DNA of 21,939 nt from an uncultured Flavobacteriales bacterium (GTDB lineage Bacteria > Bacteroidota > Bacteroidia > Palsa-965): the NCBI GenBank assembly GCA_946478675.1, contig CAMLEF010000031.1:1-21939 (forward strand), read 5' to 3'. Made by a program: the position numbers and the translations under genes. Each line of letters starts with the position of its first letter. The stretch's first letter is position 1. The notes under the pieces are model-generated. The model saw only the letters and a program-made list of their open reading frames with translations, was not told the origin of the DNA and searched no databases. Positions 7,638 to 15,418 of this stretch are shown here, in pieces.

Positions 7638-8125
7638 CTGGGAATTTCGGGGTGGTTGTGTAACTGTTTGATTATTAATGTATTATTTAGAATGCCATTT
7701 TGGAGCCATAGGGTTATTTTCCGGCAGGACAGCCTGAAGTGCAGGTAGTTGGCGGCGAACAGGAAGAGGCCATACAGCGTAATGAAAAATGCAGACCGGA
7801 TCTCGTTGCGAAAGAGTTGGAAAAGAGCGGCCGCCAGCAGCATCAGCAGGAATAACGCAAAGCCATTGTAAGCTTTCCGGTAACGGACCATTATTTCGCC
7901 GACGGCAGGATGCGCTTCACCGAAAAGCGGGCTGACCTTGTCGTCAGGGGAATCGAAGGCGATTTTGAAGCCTGTTGGTGTTTCTGAAATGATGATGCCT
8001 TCAGCGTAAGGACGAATGTTGCGCTGCGGGTGGAACGGAAAGGCTTTGATGCGGCGGCGAAGCTCTTCTTCCGGAATGTCGAGCGGAAGTTTTACGGTGC
8101 GACGAAAGAGGGGAAAGCGGCTCAT
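7631..8125 (-). CDS. Small membrane protein, two transmembrane helices, unknown function
   Basis: The 164 residues start with a basic hydrophilic domain of about 85 residues that includes PEEELRRRIKAFPFHP and a strand-rich middle (EGIIISETPTGFKIAF). Two hydrophobic helices follow at about 88-108 (FALFLLMLLAAALFQLF) and 115-134 (FFITLYGLFLFAANYLHF), then a short C-terminal tail. There is no signal peptide, so the N-domain is probably cytoplasmic. I do not recognise a family. Coding is supported by an ATG start, an uninterrupted frame and composition like its neighbours. It is followed by rplU, but a promoter-like box and a repeat lie between them, so co-transcription is doubtful. Confidence 0.7.
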   Translation of the reverse strand: MSRFPLFRRTVKLPLDIPEEELRRRIKAFPFHPQRNIRPYAEGIIISETPTGFKIAFDSPDDKVSPLFGEAHPAVGEIMVRYRKAYNGFALFLLMLLAAALFQLFRNEIRSAFFITLYGLFLFAANYLHFRLSCRKITLWLQNGILNNTLIIKQLHNHPEIPSH

Positions 8126-8166
8126 GGGTTGAAAATACTAACCCGGGCTGAAGCGGGCTGGCGAAG

Positions 8167-8297
8167 TTTAAGATCCCAAAGGTTTTAAAAACCTTTGGGA
8201 TCTTAAAACCTTTGGGGTCTTAAACTTTTGGGTTTTTAAAACCAAACCTTTGGGATCTTAAACCTTTGGGGTCTTAAAACCTTTGGGATCTTTAAAA
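8167..8297. repeat. Array of AAACCTTTGGGATCTTA units
   Basis: The left part is a perfect palindrome with 20-bp arms around one base (8167-8207; arm TTTAAGATCCCAAAGGTTTT). About five more direct copies of the half-unit follow, alternating GGGATCTT and GGGGTCTT versions and including one degenerate copy. The same unit forms the palindrome at 18788-18830. It lies upstream of the minus-strand gene at 7631-8125 and no coding is visible in it. From 8298 to 8439 I see nothing recognisable. Confidence 0.85.
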
Positions 8298-8439
8298 TTC
8301 TGTGCTTAAGACGGCATTTCTCTTCGAAGGGAAAACGCCCCAGGCAATTCCCACATCAATACTACATCCTGCCGCTCGGTTGCGCTAATTGCATACTTCC
8401 GCACTTCTTCACAGCGAAAATGTTACTGAACCATCAACG

Positions 8440-8650
8440 TCAATAATGCTCCACTGCACGCTCCGTCACTAAAAATATTTTGCTGCCGTGCGTGTTGCCG
8501 GTGGTGTCGTCGGGAGCTTAGATGACGGTGCGGGTGGATTTGATTTGCTTTTCCTGCGCAAGCGAAGGGAACGCAAGCAAGATGAAGCAGCTGAAAATCG
8601 CGAGGATTTTTATGGAATTAAAAATAGAAATCCGCCGGAGTTTGCATCAT
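8440..8650 (-). pseudogene. Decayed small exported-protein ORF
   Basis: One minus-strand frame reads through 42 codons (8646-8521) that look like a signal peptide: KILAIFSCFILLAFPSLAQ, followed by EKQIKSTRTVI. It then meets TAA at 8518-8520 and continues in the same frame for 25 codons (APDDTTGNTHGSKIFLVTE and on) to TGA at 8440-8442. No ATG, GTG or TTG start lies before the hydrophobic core. A start lost by mutation plus a nonsense change would explain this. Chance resemblance in a repeat-rich region cannot be excluded, because the evidence is only the signal-peptide look and frame continuity. Confidence 0.35.
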
Positions 8651-8703
8651 AGGGCAGATGCCGTAATCGCATGATGAAGAGATTGCGCTGGAAAGCACCG
8701 CAC

Positions 8704-8823
8704 GGTTCATCTTAGCCCCGGGCGCAGCGGCACCCCGCAGCCGCGCGGGAATGTGCGGGGCGCGAGGAGTACAGCGGAGCACGGGACTGTTGGTGCTAAA
8801 ACACCACGTGCGCTCCTGCTCCG
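8704..8823 (-). repeat. Modular intergenic repeat, copy A
   Basis: Read on the minus strand this begins CGGAGCAGGAGCGCACG, 6 nt after the lipoprotein stop codon. It then holds a small TGGTG/CACCA hairpin (8791-8806), the block CGCTGTACTCCTCG (8763-8776), a GC-rich core with CCCCGCA/TGCGGGG arms (8733-8760), the block CGGGGTGCCGCTGC, and the end GGGGCTAAGATGAACC. The same ordered blocks occur at 16726-16914 on the plus strand. The core hairpin may act as a weak terminator for the kmo-lipoprotein unit. Confidence 0.6.
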
Positions 8824-8829
8824 GAAAAA

Positions 8830-9549
8830 TTATTTCTTGTCGATGTCGTGGATGCCGAGGTACACCACTTTTTTCGTTTTGCGCTCGACGTTGATGTCGT
8901 AACGGACGTTCTGGCGCGTGTGCTCTTCGAGGTAGAGCGTGCAGAACAGCTGCAGTGCGGGATCGTCTTCGGCGGCGGCCCAGCGGAAACCGCGGAGGAG
9001 CGGCGAACGGTTCATGCCGGCGAAGATGGAATCGTTTTGTGCAGCGTACGCATGCACCGGCTCGAGCACGGAATCGGGAAGGTATTCCTGGCTGTCGAGC
9101 CCGTGCAATACATCGCGGTCCTGTTTCATGCAGGCGATGACGGCTTTGTCGGTGACGGGCAGCAGCGCATCGGCTTCGCGCAGGTCTTCCATCGGGAATT
9201 CGTATTCGTGCTGCGCGCCGTCGGTGGTCTCTACGACTACTGCGACGTGCGTTTCGTCCTTGAGCATCGCTTCCGGCATTTCTTTCATGAACTTCCACGC
9301 GACGAGTCCCGCGGTCATGCTCAGCCCGAGATCATCCCAATCCTTGTCGCTGACGCCGGAGAACGTCAACGTGGTTTCCGCTTTTTTGTCGCTGCCGCTG
9401 CTTTCGGATTTGTAACCGACATGTACGTTCTTCGCTTCGAAATAATGGCGGAGCCCTTCGGCAACTTCCATTTTCTTTTTGAAGCCGGCGCTGCAGGAGG
9501 CGAGCAGTACGACAACGGCCAGGACCAGGAGGAGCGGTTTTTTGTTCAT
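8830..9549 (-). CDS. Lipoprotein of unknown function downstream of kmo
   Basis: The 239-residue protein has a lipoprotein signal peptide: NKK, a Leu/Val-rich core, and LLASC with Cys19 as the acylation site. The mature part is mixed alpha/beta and carries no motif I recognise. Features include TTLTFSGVSDKDWDDLGL, FPMEDLREADALLP and a strand-rich C-terminus ending VVYLGIHDIDKK. It begins 3 nt after the kmo stop, so it is very probably co-transcribed with kmo, although a lipoprotein has no known part in kynurenine metabolism. A modular repeat begins 6 nt after its stop codon. Confidence 0.8.
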   Translation of the reverse strand: MNKKPLLLVLAVVVLLASCSAGFKKKMEVAEGLRHYFEAKNVHVGYKSESSGSDKKAETTLTFSGVSDKDWDDLGLSMTAGLVAWKFMKEMPEAMLKDETHVAVVVETTDGAQHEYEFPMEDLREADALLPVTDKAVIACMKQDRDVLHGLDSQEYLPDSVLEPVHAYAAQNDSIFAGMNRSPLLRGFRWAAAEDDPALQLFCTLYLEEHTRQNVRYDINVERKTKKVVYLGIHDIDKK

Positions 9550-9552
9550 GCG

Positions 9553-10899
9553 TTACAGGCGTGCTAAGATGGCTTTTTCGACTTCTTCGGAATTCCAGTT
9601 GTTCTCGATGCCGGGGATGCTCGCCATGACGTCCTGCATGATCGCGTCGTTGCGCCGGCCGCGTTCGAGGGCGGTGCTGTAGCGGATGTCGGGGCGATAG
9701 GTGACCATCGTGTATTGCGGGATCCACTTGTCGGGATGCTTTTCGCTGAACCACGCTTCGATCTTTTTCTGCAGCAGGAATTTCGGGTCGGCGGTTTTGT
9801 CGCGCATCTCGATGAAGTTGGCGAGCGCGAGATCGGCTACGGCGTCACCGTCGGGTTTGCGCAGCTGTTCGTATTCGGCGAAGATGGCGGGCCAGTTCTC
9901 GTTGTGCTTCGTGATGAGCTCGTCGAGCACGACACAATCTTCGAAGCCGCAGTTCATGCCCTGCCCGTAGAACGGAACGATGGCGTGCGCTGCGTCGCCG
10001 ATGAGCGCGAGACGGTTGTCGAAGGTCCACGGAAATGTTTTCACCGTGACGAGCGACGACGTAGGGTTGTGGAAGAAATCGTCGATGAGCGTGGGCATGA
10101 GCGGCAGCGCATCGGGGAATACTTTTTCGAAGAAGGCTTTCACGTCTTCACGCGTCTGCAGCTTTTCGAACGACTGCTCACCTTTGAACGGCAGGAAGAG
10201 CGTGCAGGTAAATGTGCCGTCGATGTTCGGCAGCGCGATCATCATGAAGCTTTTTCGCGGCCAGATGTGCAGCGCGTTTTTCTCAATGAGAAATTCGCCG
10301 TTCGGCCCAGCGGGAATGACCAGCTCTTTGTAGCCGTGCTCGATGTAAAACTGCCGGTACTCGACACGATCGTGGCCGATCATGGAGCTGAGGCGTGCCG
10401 CGGAGAATGCACCGTCGGAGCCGAAGAAGAGGTCGCTGGTAACGGTGTGCTCTTTGCCGGTTTCTTCGTTGATGAAAGTGGCCGTTCCTTTTTTCGAATC
10501 GACGCCGGTGCATTTTTCGTTGAAATGCAGTGTGACGTTCGGAAGCGTTTCAGCGAGATCCATCAGCTTCATGTTGATGCCGCTGCGCGAAACGGAATTG
10601 ATGAATTGTCCCTGCTTGCCGTACGGCTGGAAACCGGTGCTGCCGTCGGGATTGTGCAGGAAGCGTCCGTTCATCGGGATGGCGATCTTGCGGATCTCGT
10701 CGCCGATACCGATGCCGTCGAGGCCACGGAAGCCGCGGTCGCTCAAGGCGAGGTTGATGGATTTGCCGGCGCTGATTTTATTCTTGCGCATGTCCGAACG
10801 GCGTTCGTACACGTTGACGGTGTAGCCGCGTTTCGCGAGATAAATAGTAAGCAGGGAACCTACGAGGCCTGCGCCGATGACGGTAACGGATTTAGACAT
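9553..10899 (-). CDS. kmo: Kynurenine 3-monooxygenase
   Basis: This FAD-dependent aromatic hydroxylase converts L-kynurenine to 3-hydroxykynurenine using NADPH and O2, in the kynurenine route from tryptophan towards NAD. From the ATG at 10899 it has 448 residues, the usual bacterial length. The N-terminal dinucleotide fold shows VTVIGAGLVGSLL with G9-x-G11-x-x-G14, followed by VYERRSDMRK. The second FAD motif is GDAAHAIVPFYGQGMNCGFE, with the KMO-type F-Y-G-Q-G-M-N-C-G-F-E-D. The frame stays open upstream to a TTG at 10920, but MSKSVTVIGAG is the natural start. Kynureninase lies about 1.1 kb upstream in the same direction, with one opposite-strand gene between. Confidence 0.95.
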   Translation of the reverse strand: MSKSVTVIGAGLVGSLLTIYLAKRGYTVNVYERRSDMRKNKISAGKSINLALSDRGFRGLDGIGIGDEIRKIAIPMNGRFLHNPDGSTGFQPYGKQGQFINSVSRSGINMKLMDLAETLPNVTLHFNEKCTGVDSKKGTATFINEETGKEHTVTSDLFFGSDGAFSAARLSSMIGHDRVEYRQFYIEHGYKELVIPAGPNGEFLIEKNALHIWPRKSFMMIALPNIDGTFTCTLFLPFKGEQSFEKLQTREDVKAFFEKVFPDALPLMPTLIDDFFHNPTSSLVTVKTFPWTFDNRLALIGDAAHAIVPFYGQGMNCGFEDCVVLDELITKHNENWPAIFAEYEQLRKPDGDAVADLALANFIEMRDKTADPKFLLQKKIEAWFSEKHPDKWIPQYTMVTYRPDIRYSTALERGRRNDAIMQDVMASIPGIENNWNSEEVEKAILARL

Positions 10900-11032
10900 A
10901 ACGGAAAAGTTGCTGCACAAAGAAAATCAATTCGCGCGAAGGAGACCATGATTTTTGTCGGATTGTGCGATAGCGCATTTGAAGTAAAAACGAATCGCCG
11001 CGATTTTCTAATTTTCGTGCCTGATGCAAACG

Positions 11033-12052
11033 ATGAAACGCGCTCTCTTTTTCTTTTCGCTGCTGGTGCTGACGGCGGCTTTCGTGTCTTCCGGATTTTT
11101 CCGCTGGGACGTAACGCTGTGCGGTGATGCGAATGTCGATCGCGATAAAGTGCTGGAGATCGAGCAGGACCGTTTGCAGTATGCCGGCTTTTTTCACGGC
11201 GATTTCGATTTCGGCAACGATTCGCTTTCGTCATCTGCAGTCGTCGTGCATTTCCGGCTGCGCGATACGCTGCGTTTCAACCGCGAACGCATGAACCGCC
11301 TGCTGACGATGGAAGGAAGGTTGCGCATTTGCCGGACGATTCCTGCGAAGACGCTGCTTTCCTGCATTCTGAAAACGGATTCCGCGTATTACACCGACGT
11401 GCTCGACATGCGCATCGACAATCTCGCGATGGGCGACGGTTCACTGTTCACTTCGCCGCGTGATACGATGCGGTTGTTCACGATGCTGCACGTGCCGCTG
11501 CTCGACGGTTACGCGTATCCGAAAGCGTTGAGCGATTATGAAAGCTCATCGGTGCTCGGCTACAGCAAAGGCGAAGACACGGCGATGGTGAATGCGATCC
11601 TTCATTTGCCCGCGAGCCTGCAGGCGTTTCCGTCGTACGTGAAGCTCTGCTGGGAGCAGGTGCCGTCCGATCTCGCCTATCAACGCAACGGGAGCCGCAA
11701 GTGGTTTGCGCTGATTGCGGTCAACGCAGATTCTTCGGGCGTTTTCTCCCCGGGAAAAGTTTCGGTCAGCGGCCGGCAGCCGATCGATCTGCCGCAACAG
11801 GTGCTGGACATTCGCGTGAGCCCCGGGCAATTCGGCAACTGGAAATTAATGACGGCCGGCGGGCAGGAACTCGTGGCGCTTGTCGATGGAAATGTGCTGA
11901 TGCGAAAAACGTTTACGGTTCCCGTCGGTGACGGCACATTCACACTCGACGGAATTTCCGGTGAAGAGCTGCCGCTTTATCGCGCGTTGCTTTCTTCGGA
12001 ACCGTTGCCGCAGCCGCTGAAGATCTGCTCGGAAACGAAGCTGACGCATTAA
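11033..12052 (+). CDS. Exported protein resembling the SecD periplasmic P1 region
   Basis: From MKRALFF (11033; an in-frame ATG also lies at 11024) the protein has 339 residues and an N-terminal hydrophobic segment (about 4-23) acting as signal peptide or anchor. Residues 39-104 (KVLEIEQDRLQYAGF to RLLTMEGRLRICRTIP) look like the P1 base of SecD, where a conserved helix with a central Arg is followed by strands and an LLG...LEFR-like segment. Residues 279-331 (ELVALVDGNVLM, TFTLDGISGEEL, ALLSSEPLPQPLKI) look like the SecD P1 head, which in SecD reads roughly LAIVLDG...G.FT.EEA..LA..L..G.LPAPLKI. The six-helix membrane domain of SecD is absent. Similarity was judged by eye. Its stop overlaps the kynU stop, tail to tail. 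Confidence 0.72.
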   Translation: MKRALFFFSLLVLTAAFVSSGFFRWDVTLCGDANVDRDKVLEIEQDRLQYAGFFHGDFDFGNDSLSSSAVVVHFRLRDTLRFNRERMNRLLTMEGRLRICRTIPAKTLLSCILKTDSAYYTDVLDMRIDNLAMGDGSLFTSPRDTMRLFTMLHVPLLDGYAYPKALSDYESSSVLGYSKGEDTAMVNAILHLPASLQAFPSYVKLCWEQVPSDLAYQRNGSRKWFALIAVNADSSGVFSPGKVSVSGRQPIDLPQQVLDIRVSPGQFGNWKLMTAGGQELVALVDGNVLMRKTFTVPVGDGTFTLDGISGEELPLYRALLSSEPLPQPLKICSETKLTH

Positions 12053-13320
12053 CGCGCCATCGCCTCTTTCAATCGCTCCCCGAATTTGTAAATGTCTTCG
12101 AACGAATTGTACAGCGGAACCGGCGCCAGGCGAATAACGTTCGGTTCGCGCCAGTCGGGGATCACGCCGTTATGCATGAGCGTATTGAAAAGATCACGGC
12201 CGTAACCGTGCGCCACCACGCTGAGCTGGCAACCGCGCAGGTTCCAGTCGCGCGGCGTGATGATCTCAAGCGCGTTGTTGTTGGCGGCGGAAATTTCATC
12301 GATGACGTATTCGAGAAAGCCGGAGAGCTTCACCGTTTTTTCGCGCAGCGCTTTCATGCCTACCTCATCGAAAATATCGAGTGCCGCATTGTGCGCCGCC
12401 ATCGAGAAGACAGGAGCGTTGCTGAGCTGCCAGCCTTCTGCACCGGGAATCGGGTGGAAGCCTTTCTCCATTTTGAAGCGGCTGGTTTTATCGTGGCCCC
12501 ACCATCCGGCGAAACGGATGAGGTTGCTCTCGGCGTAATTCTCGTGGATGAACGCGCCGGCCACGCTGCCCGGGCCGCTGTTGAGGTATTTGTACGAGCA
12601 CCAGCAGGCGAAGTCGACGTTCCAGTCGTGCAGCGCGAGCGGGATGTTTCCTGCAGCGTGCGCGAGGTCGAATCCGGCATAAGCGCCGGCCTGGTGTGCA
12701 GCGGCGGTGATCTTCTCCATCTCGAACACCTGCCCGCTGTAATAATTCACGCCGCCGATGAATACGAGCGCCAGCTCATCTTTATGCGCGCGGATCGCAT
12801 CGAGAATATCTTCCGTGCGTACGTTATGCTCGCCTTCGCGCGGACCAACTTCGATGATCGCATCTTCCGGATCGTAACCGTGAAAACGCACCTGCGATTC
12901 GACGGCGTACTGGTCGGAAGGAAATGCTTTTTGTTCTGTGAGGATCTTGTAGCGTTTGCCGCGCGGGCGATAGAACGACACCATCAGCAGGTGCACGTTT
13001 ACCGTCAGCTGGTTCATCACGACAACTTCAATTGGTTTTGCGCCGACAATGCGCGCCGTTTTTTCCGTCAGGAGCTCGTGGTACGAAAACCACGGATGCT
13101 TCGCGTGAAAATGTCCTTCCACGCCGTGTGTCGCCCAATCGTCAAGCTCCTGGTTGATATACTGGCGGGTCGTTTTCGGCTGGAGCCCGAGCGAGTTGCC
13201 CGTGAAATAAAGAACATCTTCCCCGTTGAACTGCGGAAAGAAAAACCGTTCGCGGTACTTGCGAAGCGGATCCGCAGCATCCTGCTGGCGGGCGTAAGTG
13301 ATGGAGTTGTCGTAATGCAT
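12049..13320 (-). CDS. kynU: Kynureninase
   Basis: Kynureninase is a PLP enzyme that cleaves 3-hydroxykynurenine to 3-hydroxyanthranilate and alanine, and kynurenine to anthranilate. From the ATG at 13320 it has 423 residues, normal for the family. Signatures include LYFTGNSLGLQP near the N-terminus, MNQLTVNVHLLM, the PLP-phosphate and ring region GFDLAHAAGNIPLALHDWNV, and the Schiff-base lysine in CWCSYKYLNSGPGS (K244). RFAGWWGHD and the C-terminal NVIRLAPVPLYNSFED are also typical. The frame stays open for 76 more codons to a TTG at 13548, but that stretch is translated 9-mer repeat and is not part of the enzyme. A TATCTTTG box lies just upstream of this ATG. The stop shares TTAA with the convergent gene. 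Confidence 0.97.
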   Translation of the reverse strand: MHYDNSITYARQQDAADPLRKYRERFFFPQFNGEDVLYFTGNSLGLQPKTTRQYINQELDDWATHGVEGHFHAKHPWFSYHELLTEKTARIVGAKPIEVVVMNQLTVNVHLLMVSFYRPRGKRYKILTEQKAFPSDQYAVESQVRFHGYDPEDAIIEVGPREGEHNVRTEDILDAIRAHKDELALVFIGGVNYYSGQVFEMEKITAAAHQAGAYAGFDLAHAAGNIPLALHDWNVDFACWCSYKYLNSGPGSVAGAFIHENYAESNLIRFAGWWGHDKTSRFKMEKGFHPIPGAEGWQLSNAPVFSMAAHNAALDIFDEVGMKALREKTVKLSGFLEYVIDEISAANNNALEIITPRDWNLRGCQLSVVAHGYGRDLFNTLMHNGVIPDWREPNVIRLAPVPLYNSFEDIYKFGERLKEAMAR

Positions 13321-13329
13321 AACGTGAGG

Positions 13330-13337
13330 CAAAGATA
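13330..13337 (-). promoter_or_regulatory. Candidate -7 box for kynU, very close to the start codon
   Basis: The minus strand reads TATCTTTG, an exact TAnnTTTG match, only 9 nt before the kynU ATG. If it is used, transcription would begin within a few nucleotides of the start codon, giving a leaderless or nearly leaderless mRNA. No TTTG -33 is visible in the repeat-rich sequence upstream. Confidence 0.42.
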
Positions 13338-13347
13338 CGGGAGTTGC

Positions 13348-13604
13348 GGAGTTGCGTGTTTCGGGTTTCGTGGTGCGTGGGAAAATTGTAGTTGGTTGGT
13401 TAGGTTGGTTAGGTTGGTAGAGTTGGTAGAGTTGGTTAGGTTGGTTAGGTTGGTTGAGTTGGTAGAGTTGGTTAGGTGGGTTGTCTCTGTGTATCTCTGT
13501 GCACAACCTCTGTGTTCCTCGGTGGTTAACAGCGTACCTCTCCTGCAACTACTGCAGCACCATTCGAACAACCTACACCCTCGCAACACGAAACACGCAA
13601 CTCC
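13348..13604. repeat. Mosaic of simple oligomer repeats upstream of kynU
   Basis: Three layers are visible. First, an inverted pair: GGAGTTGCGTGTTTCG at 13348-13363 and its exact reverse complement at 13589-13604. Second, nine head-to-tail 9-mers at 13394-13474, alternating GGTTGGTTA, GGTTGGTAG-like and AGTTGGTAG versions. Third, CTCTGTG units at 13485, 13495 and 13508, followed by CCTCGGTGGTTAAC (to 13530). The mosaic fills the divergent gap between kynU and the OmpA gene. From 13605 to 13791 I see only the leader of the OmpA gene, with no clear TAnnTTTG box. Confidence 0.85.
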
Positions 13605-13791
13605 CTGTAGCAATAATTTCCCCCGTTGTAGAAGCCCTTATTCGCGGGAAAAAAGTTCTTCGTTCCTTTTTCTTCGATAAGACCCTTCGAAAGCCGCGTC
13701 CTTGCTGAGCTGCAGCACCGCATCCTTTCGCTGGAACAGGTTTTGTTTTTATTCAACGGAAACAGAAACGTGTTGAACGAAAAACATTCCC

Positions 13792-15285
13792 ATGAAAAAA
13801 CTTTTGCTCTTCGCTATAAGTCTCGTTCCGCTGCAGGCGCTCTATGCCCAGACCGACGAGATCAAATGGAACATCGGCTTTCACGGCGGCCTCACCCAAT
13901 ACAACGGCGACCGTGGCCCGAATTTTTACACGCTGAACCAGGCCGCGTACGGCTTCGGCAGCATCTCCGTTTCGCGCTACCTCTCGCGCCATTTCGATGC
14001 GACGTTCTTTGGAACACGCGGCGAAATCGGCAACGTGCAGGCTTCGAGCGCATGGACAACGCCGGCCGATCTTGCAACCAATCATTTCCGTGCGCGCGTC
14101 AACACCGTCAACCTGGCATTGCGTTTTAATTTCGTCGGGCCCGAAGCGCCGGTGCGTCCTTACCTCTATGCAGGAGTCGGTGCGCTGCTGTTTGAAAAAC
14201 GCTTCACCGTGCCCAAAGAACGCATCGATTTTGCATTGCCTTCCGCCGGCGCAGGATTGAATTTCCGTTTCGGCCCTGTCGTTTCCCTGCAGCTGCAGGA
14301 ATCGTTTATGGTGCTCAGCACCGACGCCATCGACCGCACCATCCGCGGCAACAACGATGCGCTGCTCTTTCACACCGCCGGCCTCACGTTCAACATCGGT
14401 GAGCAGCCCGATGCAGACAAGGACGGCGTCACCGATAAAAAAGACATGTGCCCCGGAACGCCCGCCGGTGTGAAAGTCGACGTTTCCGGCTGCCCGCTCG
14501 ACGCCGATAAAGACGGCACTGCTGATTACCTTGATCAATGTCCCGATGCCGCAGGTCCCGCCGCATTGCAGGGATGTCCTGATCGCGACAACGATGGCAT
14601 TGCCGATCGCGAAGACCGTTGCCCCGATTCTCCCGGTGAAACACGCCAGCGCGGCTGTCCCGATTCCGATAAAGACGGTGTAGTCGATCTCGACGATCGT
14701 TGTCCCGGAACAAAAGCCGGTTATCGCATCGACACGACCGGCTGCCCGATCGACAGCGACAAAGACGGTATTGTGGATGAAGAAGACCGTTGCCCGAATG
14801 CTGCCGGTGCGCAGGCGCTGGGTGGTTGTCCCGATTCTGATAACGACGGCGTTTCCGATGCCGATGACCGTTGCCCGAAAGTTGCCGGCACAATGGCGAA
14901 CCGCGGCTGCCCGGAAATTGCGAAGGAAGACGTGAAGAAGATCACGCTCATCGCCAGCAAAATTTTCTTCGAGACGAACAGCGCCAATTTGAAACCGGAA
15001 TCGCTGGCGCAGCTTGACGCGCTCGTCGAGATCCTGAAAAAATACGACGGTGCCACGCTCATCATCGAAGGCCACACGGACAACGTGGGCGATGATCAAT
15101 CCAACCAGGATCTTTCGCAGCGCCGCACCGATTCGGTGAAAGCGTACCTCATGTCGAAAGGCATTATGGAGTCGCGACTGATCGCCATCGGCTATGGCGA
15201 ATCCCGTCCGATCGCGGACAACAAAACTGCCGCCGGCCGCGCGAAGAACCGTCGTGTAGAATTGAAAACTTCCTACGAAAAATAA
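13792..15285 (+). CDS. OmpA-family outer-membrane protein with thrombospondin type-3 repeats
   Basis: The 497-residue protein has a signal peptide (MKKLLLFAISL to LYAQ, about 20 residues). Next comes a beta-barrel-like domain (about 21-205) with alternating aromatic strands such as VNTVNLALRFNFVG and RPYLYAGVGALLFE. Residues about 208-380 hold six calcium-binding-type TSP3 repeats of the form D-[KN]-D-G-x-x-D-x-x-D-x-C-P, each paired with a later G-C-P, giving about a dozen ordered cysteines. The C-terminus (about 385-497) is an OmpA peptidoglycan-binding domain: FFETNSANLKPESLAQLD, IIEGHTDNVG, LSQRRTDSVKAYL and RAKNRRVEL. The likely role is anchoring the outer membrane to peptidoglycan. It is followed by a double hairpin terminator. 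Confidence 0.94.
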   Translation: MKKLLLFAISLVPLQALYAQTDEIKWNIGFHGGLTQYNGDRGPNFYTLNQAAYGFGSISVSRYLSRHFDATFFGTRGEIGNVQASSAWTTPADLATNHFRARVNTVNLALRFNFVGPEAPVRPYLYAGVGALLFEKRFTVPKERIDFALPSAGAGLNFRFGPVVSLQLQESFMVLSTDAIDRTIRGNNDALLFHTAGLTFNIGEQPDADKDGVTDKKDMCPGTPAGVKVDVSGCPLDADKDGTADYLDQCPDAAGPAALQGCPDRDNDGIADREDRCPDSPGETRQRGCPDSDKDGVVDLDDRCPGTKAGYRIDTTGCPIDSDKDGIVDEEDRCPNAAGAQALGGCPDSDNDGVSDADDRCPKVAGTMANRGCPEIAKEDVKKITLIASKIFFETNSANLKPESLAQLDALVEILKKYDGATLIIEGHTDNVGDDQSNQDLSQRRTDSVKAYLMSKGIMESRLIAIGYGESRPIADNKTAAGRAKNRRVELKTSYEK

Positions 15286-15286
15286 C

Positions 15287-15345
15287 AACCGCGGAACATT
15301 CCGTGGTTGAAGCGTCGCGATGCATCGCGACGCTTTCTTTTTATA
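15287..15345 (+). terminator. Double hairpin terminator after the OmpA gene
   Basis: Two hairpins follow the stop codon. The first is AACCGCGGAA/TTCCGTGGTT (15287-15308, one G-T pair). The second is the fully palindromic 26-bp AAGCGTCGCGA-TGCA-TCGCGACGCTT (15310-15335), followed by TCTTTTTAT. The second has the form of a strong intrinsic terminator and isolates hemL. Confidence 0.85.
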
Positions 15346-15418
15346 CGCCATAAGGACCGTATGATGCGCCACACGGCGATTCTTTTTCGCAATTTTGCAT
15401 TCGCAAAAATTCAGCAGT

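Noticed and set aside
8618..9298. 226-codon minus-strand frame overlapping the lipoprotein gene
   Set aside because: It is out of frame with the lipoprotein, very Arg-rich, and its C-terminal part is translated modular repeat.
9715..11127. 470-codon open frame antisense to kmo
   Set aside because: It mirrors kmo, which shows both FAD motifs, and extends into the next gene in the wrong frame.
13394..13474. CRISPR-like array
   Set aside because: The units are 9 nt, directly abutting, without spacers, and no cas genes are present.
12172..13680. 502-codon open frame antisense to kynU
   Set aside because: It fully overlaps kynureninase, which has clear catalytic motifs. The antisense translation has no recognisable features and its end is translated repeat.
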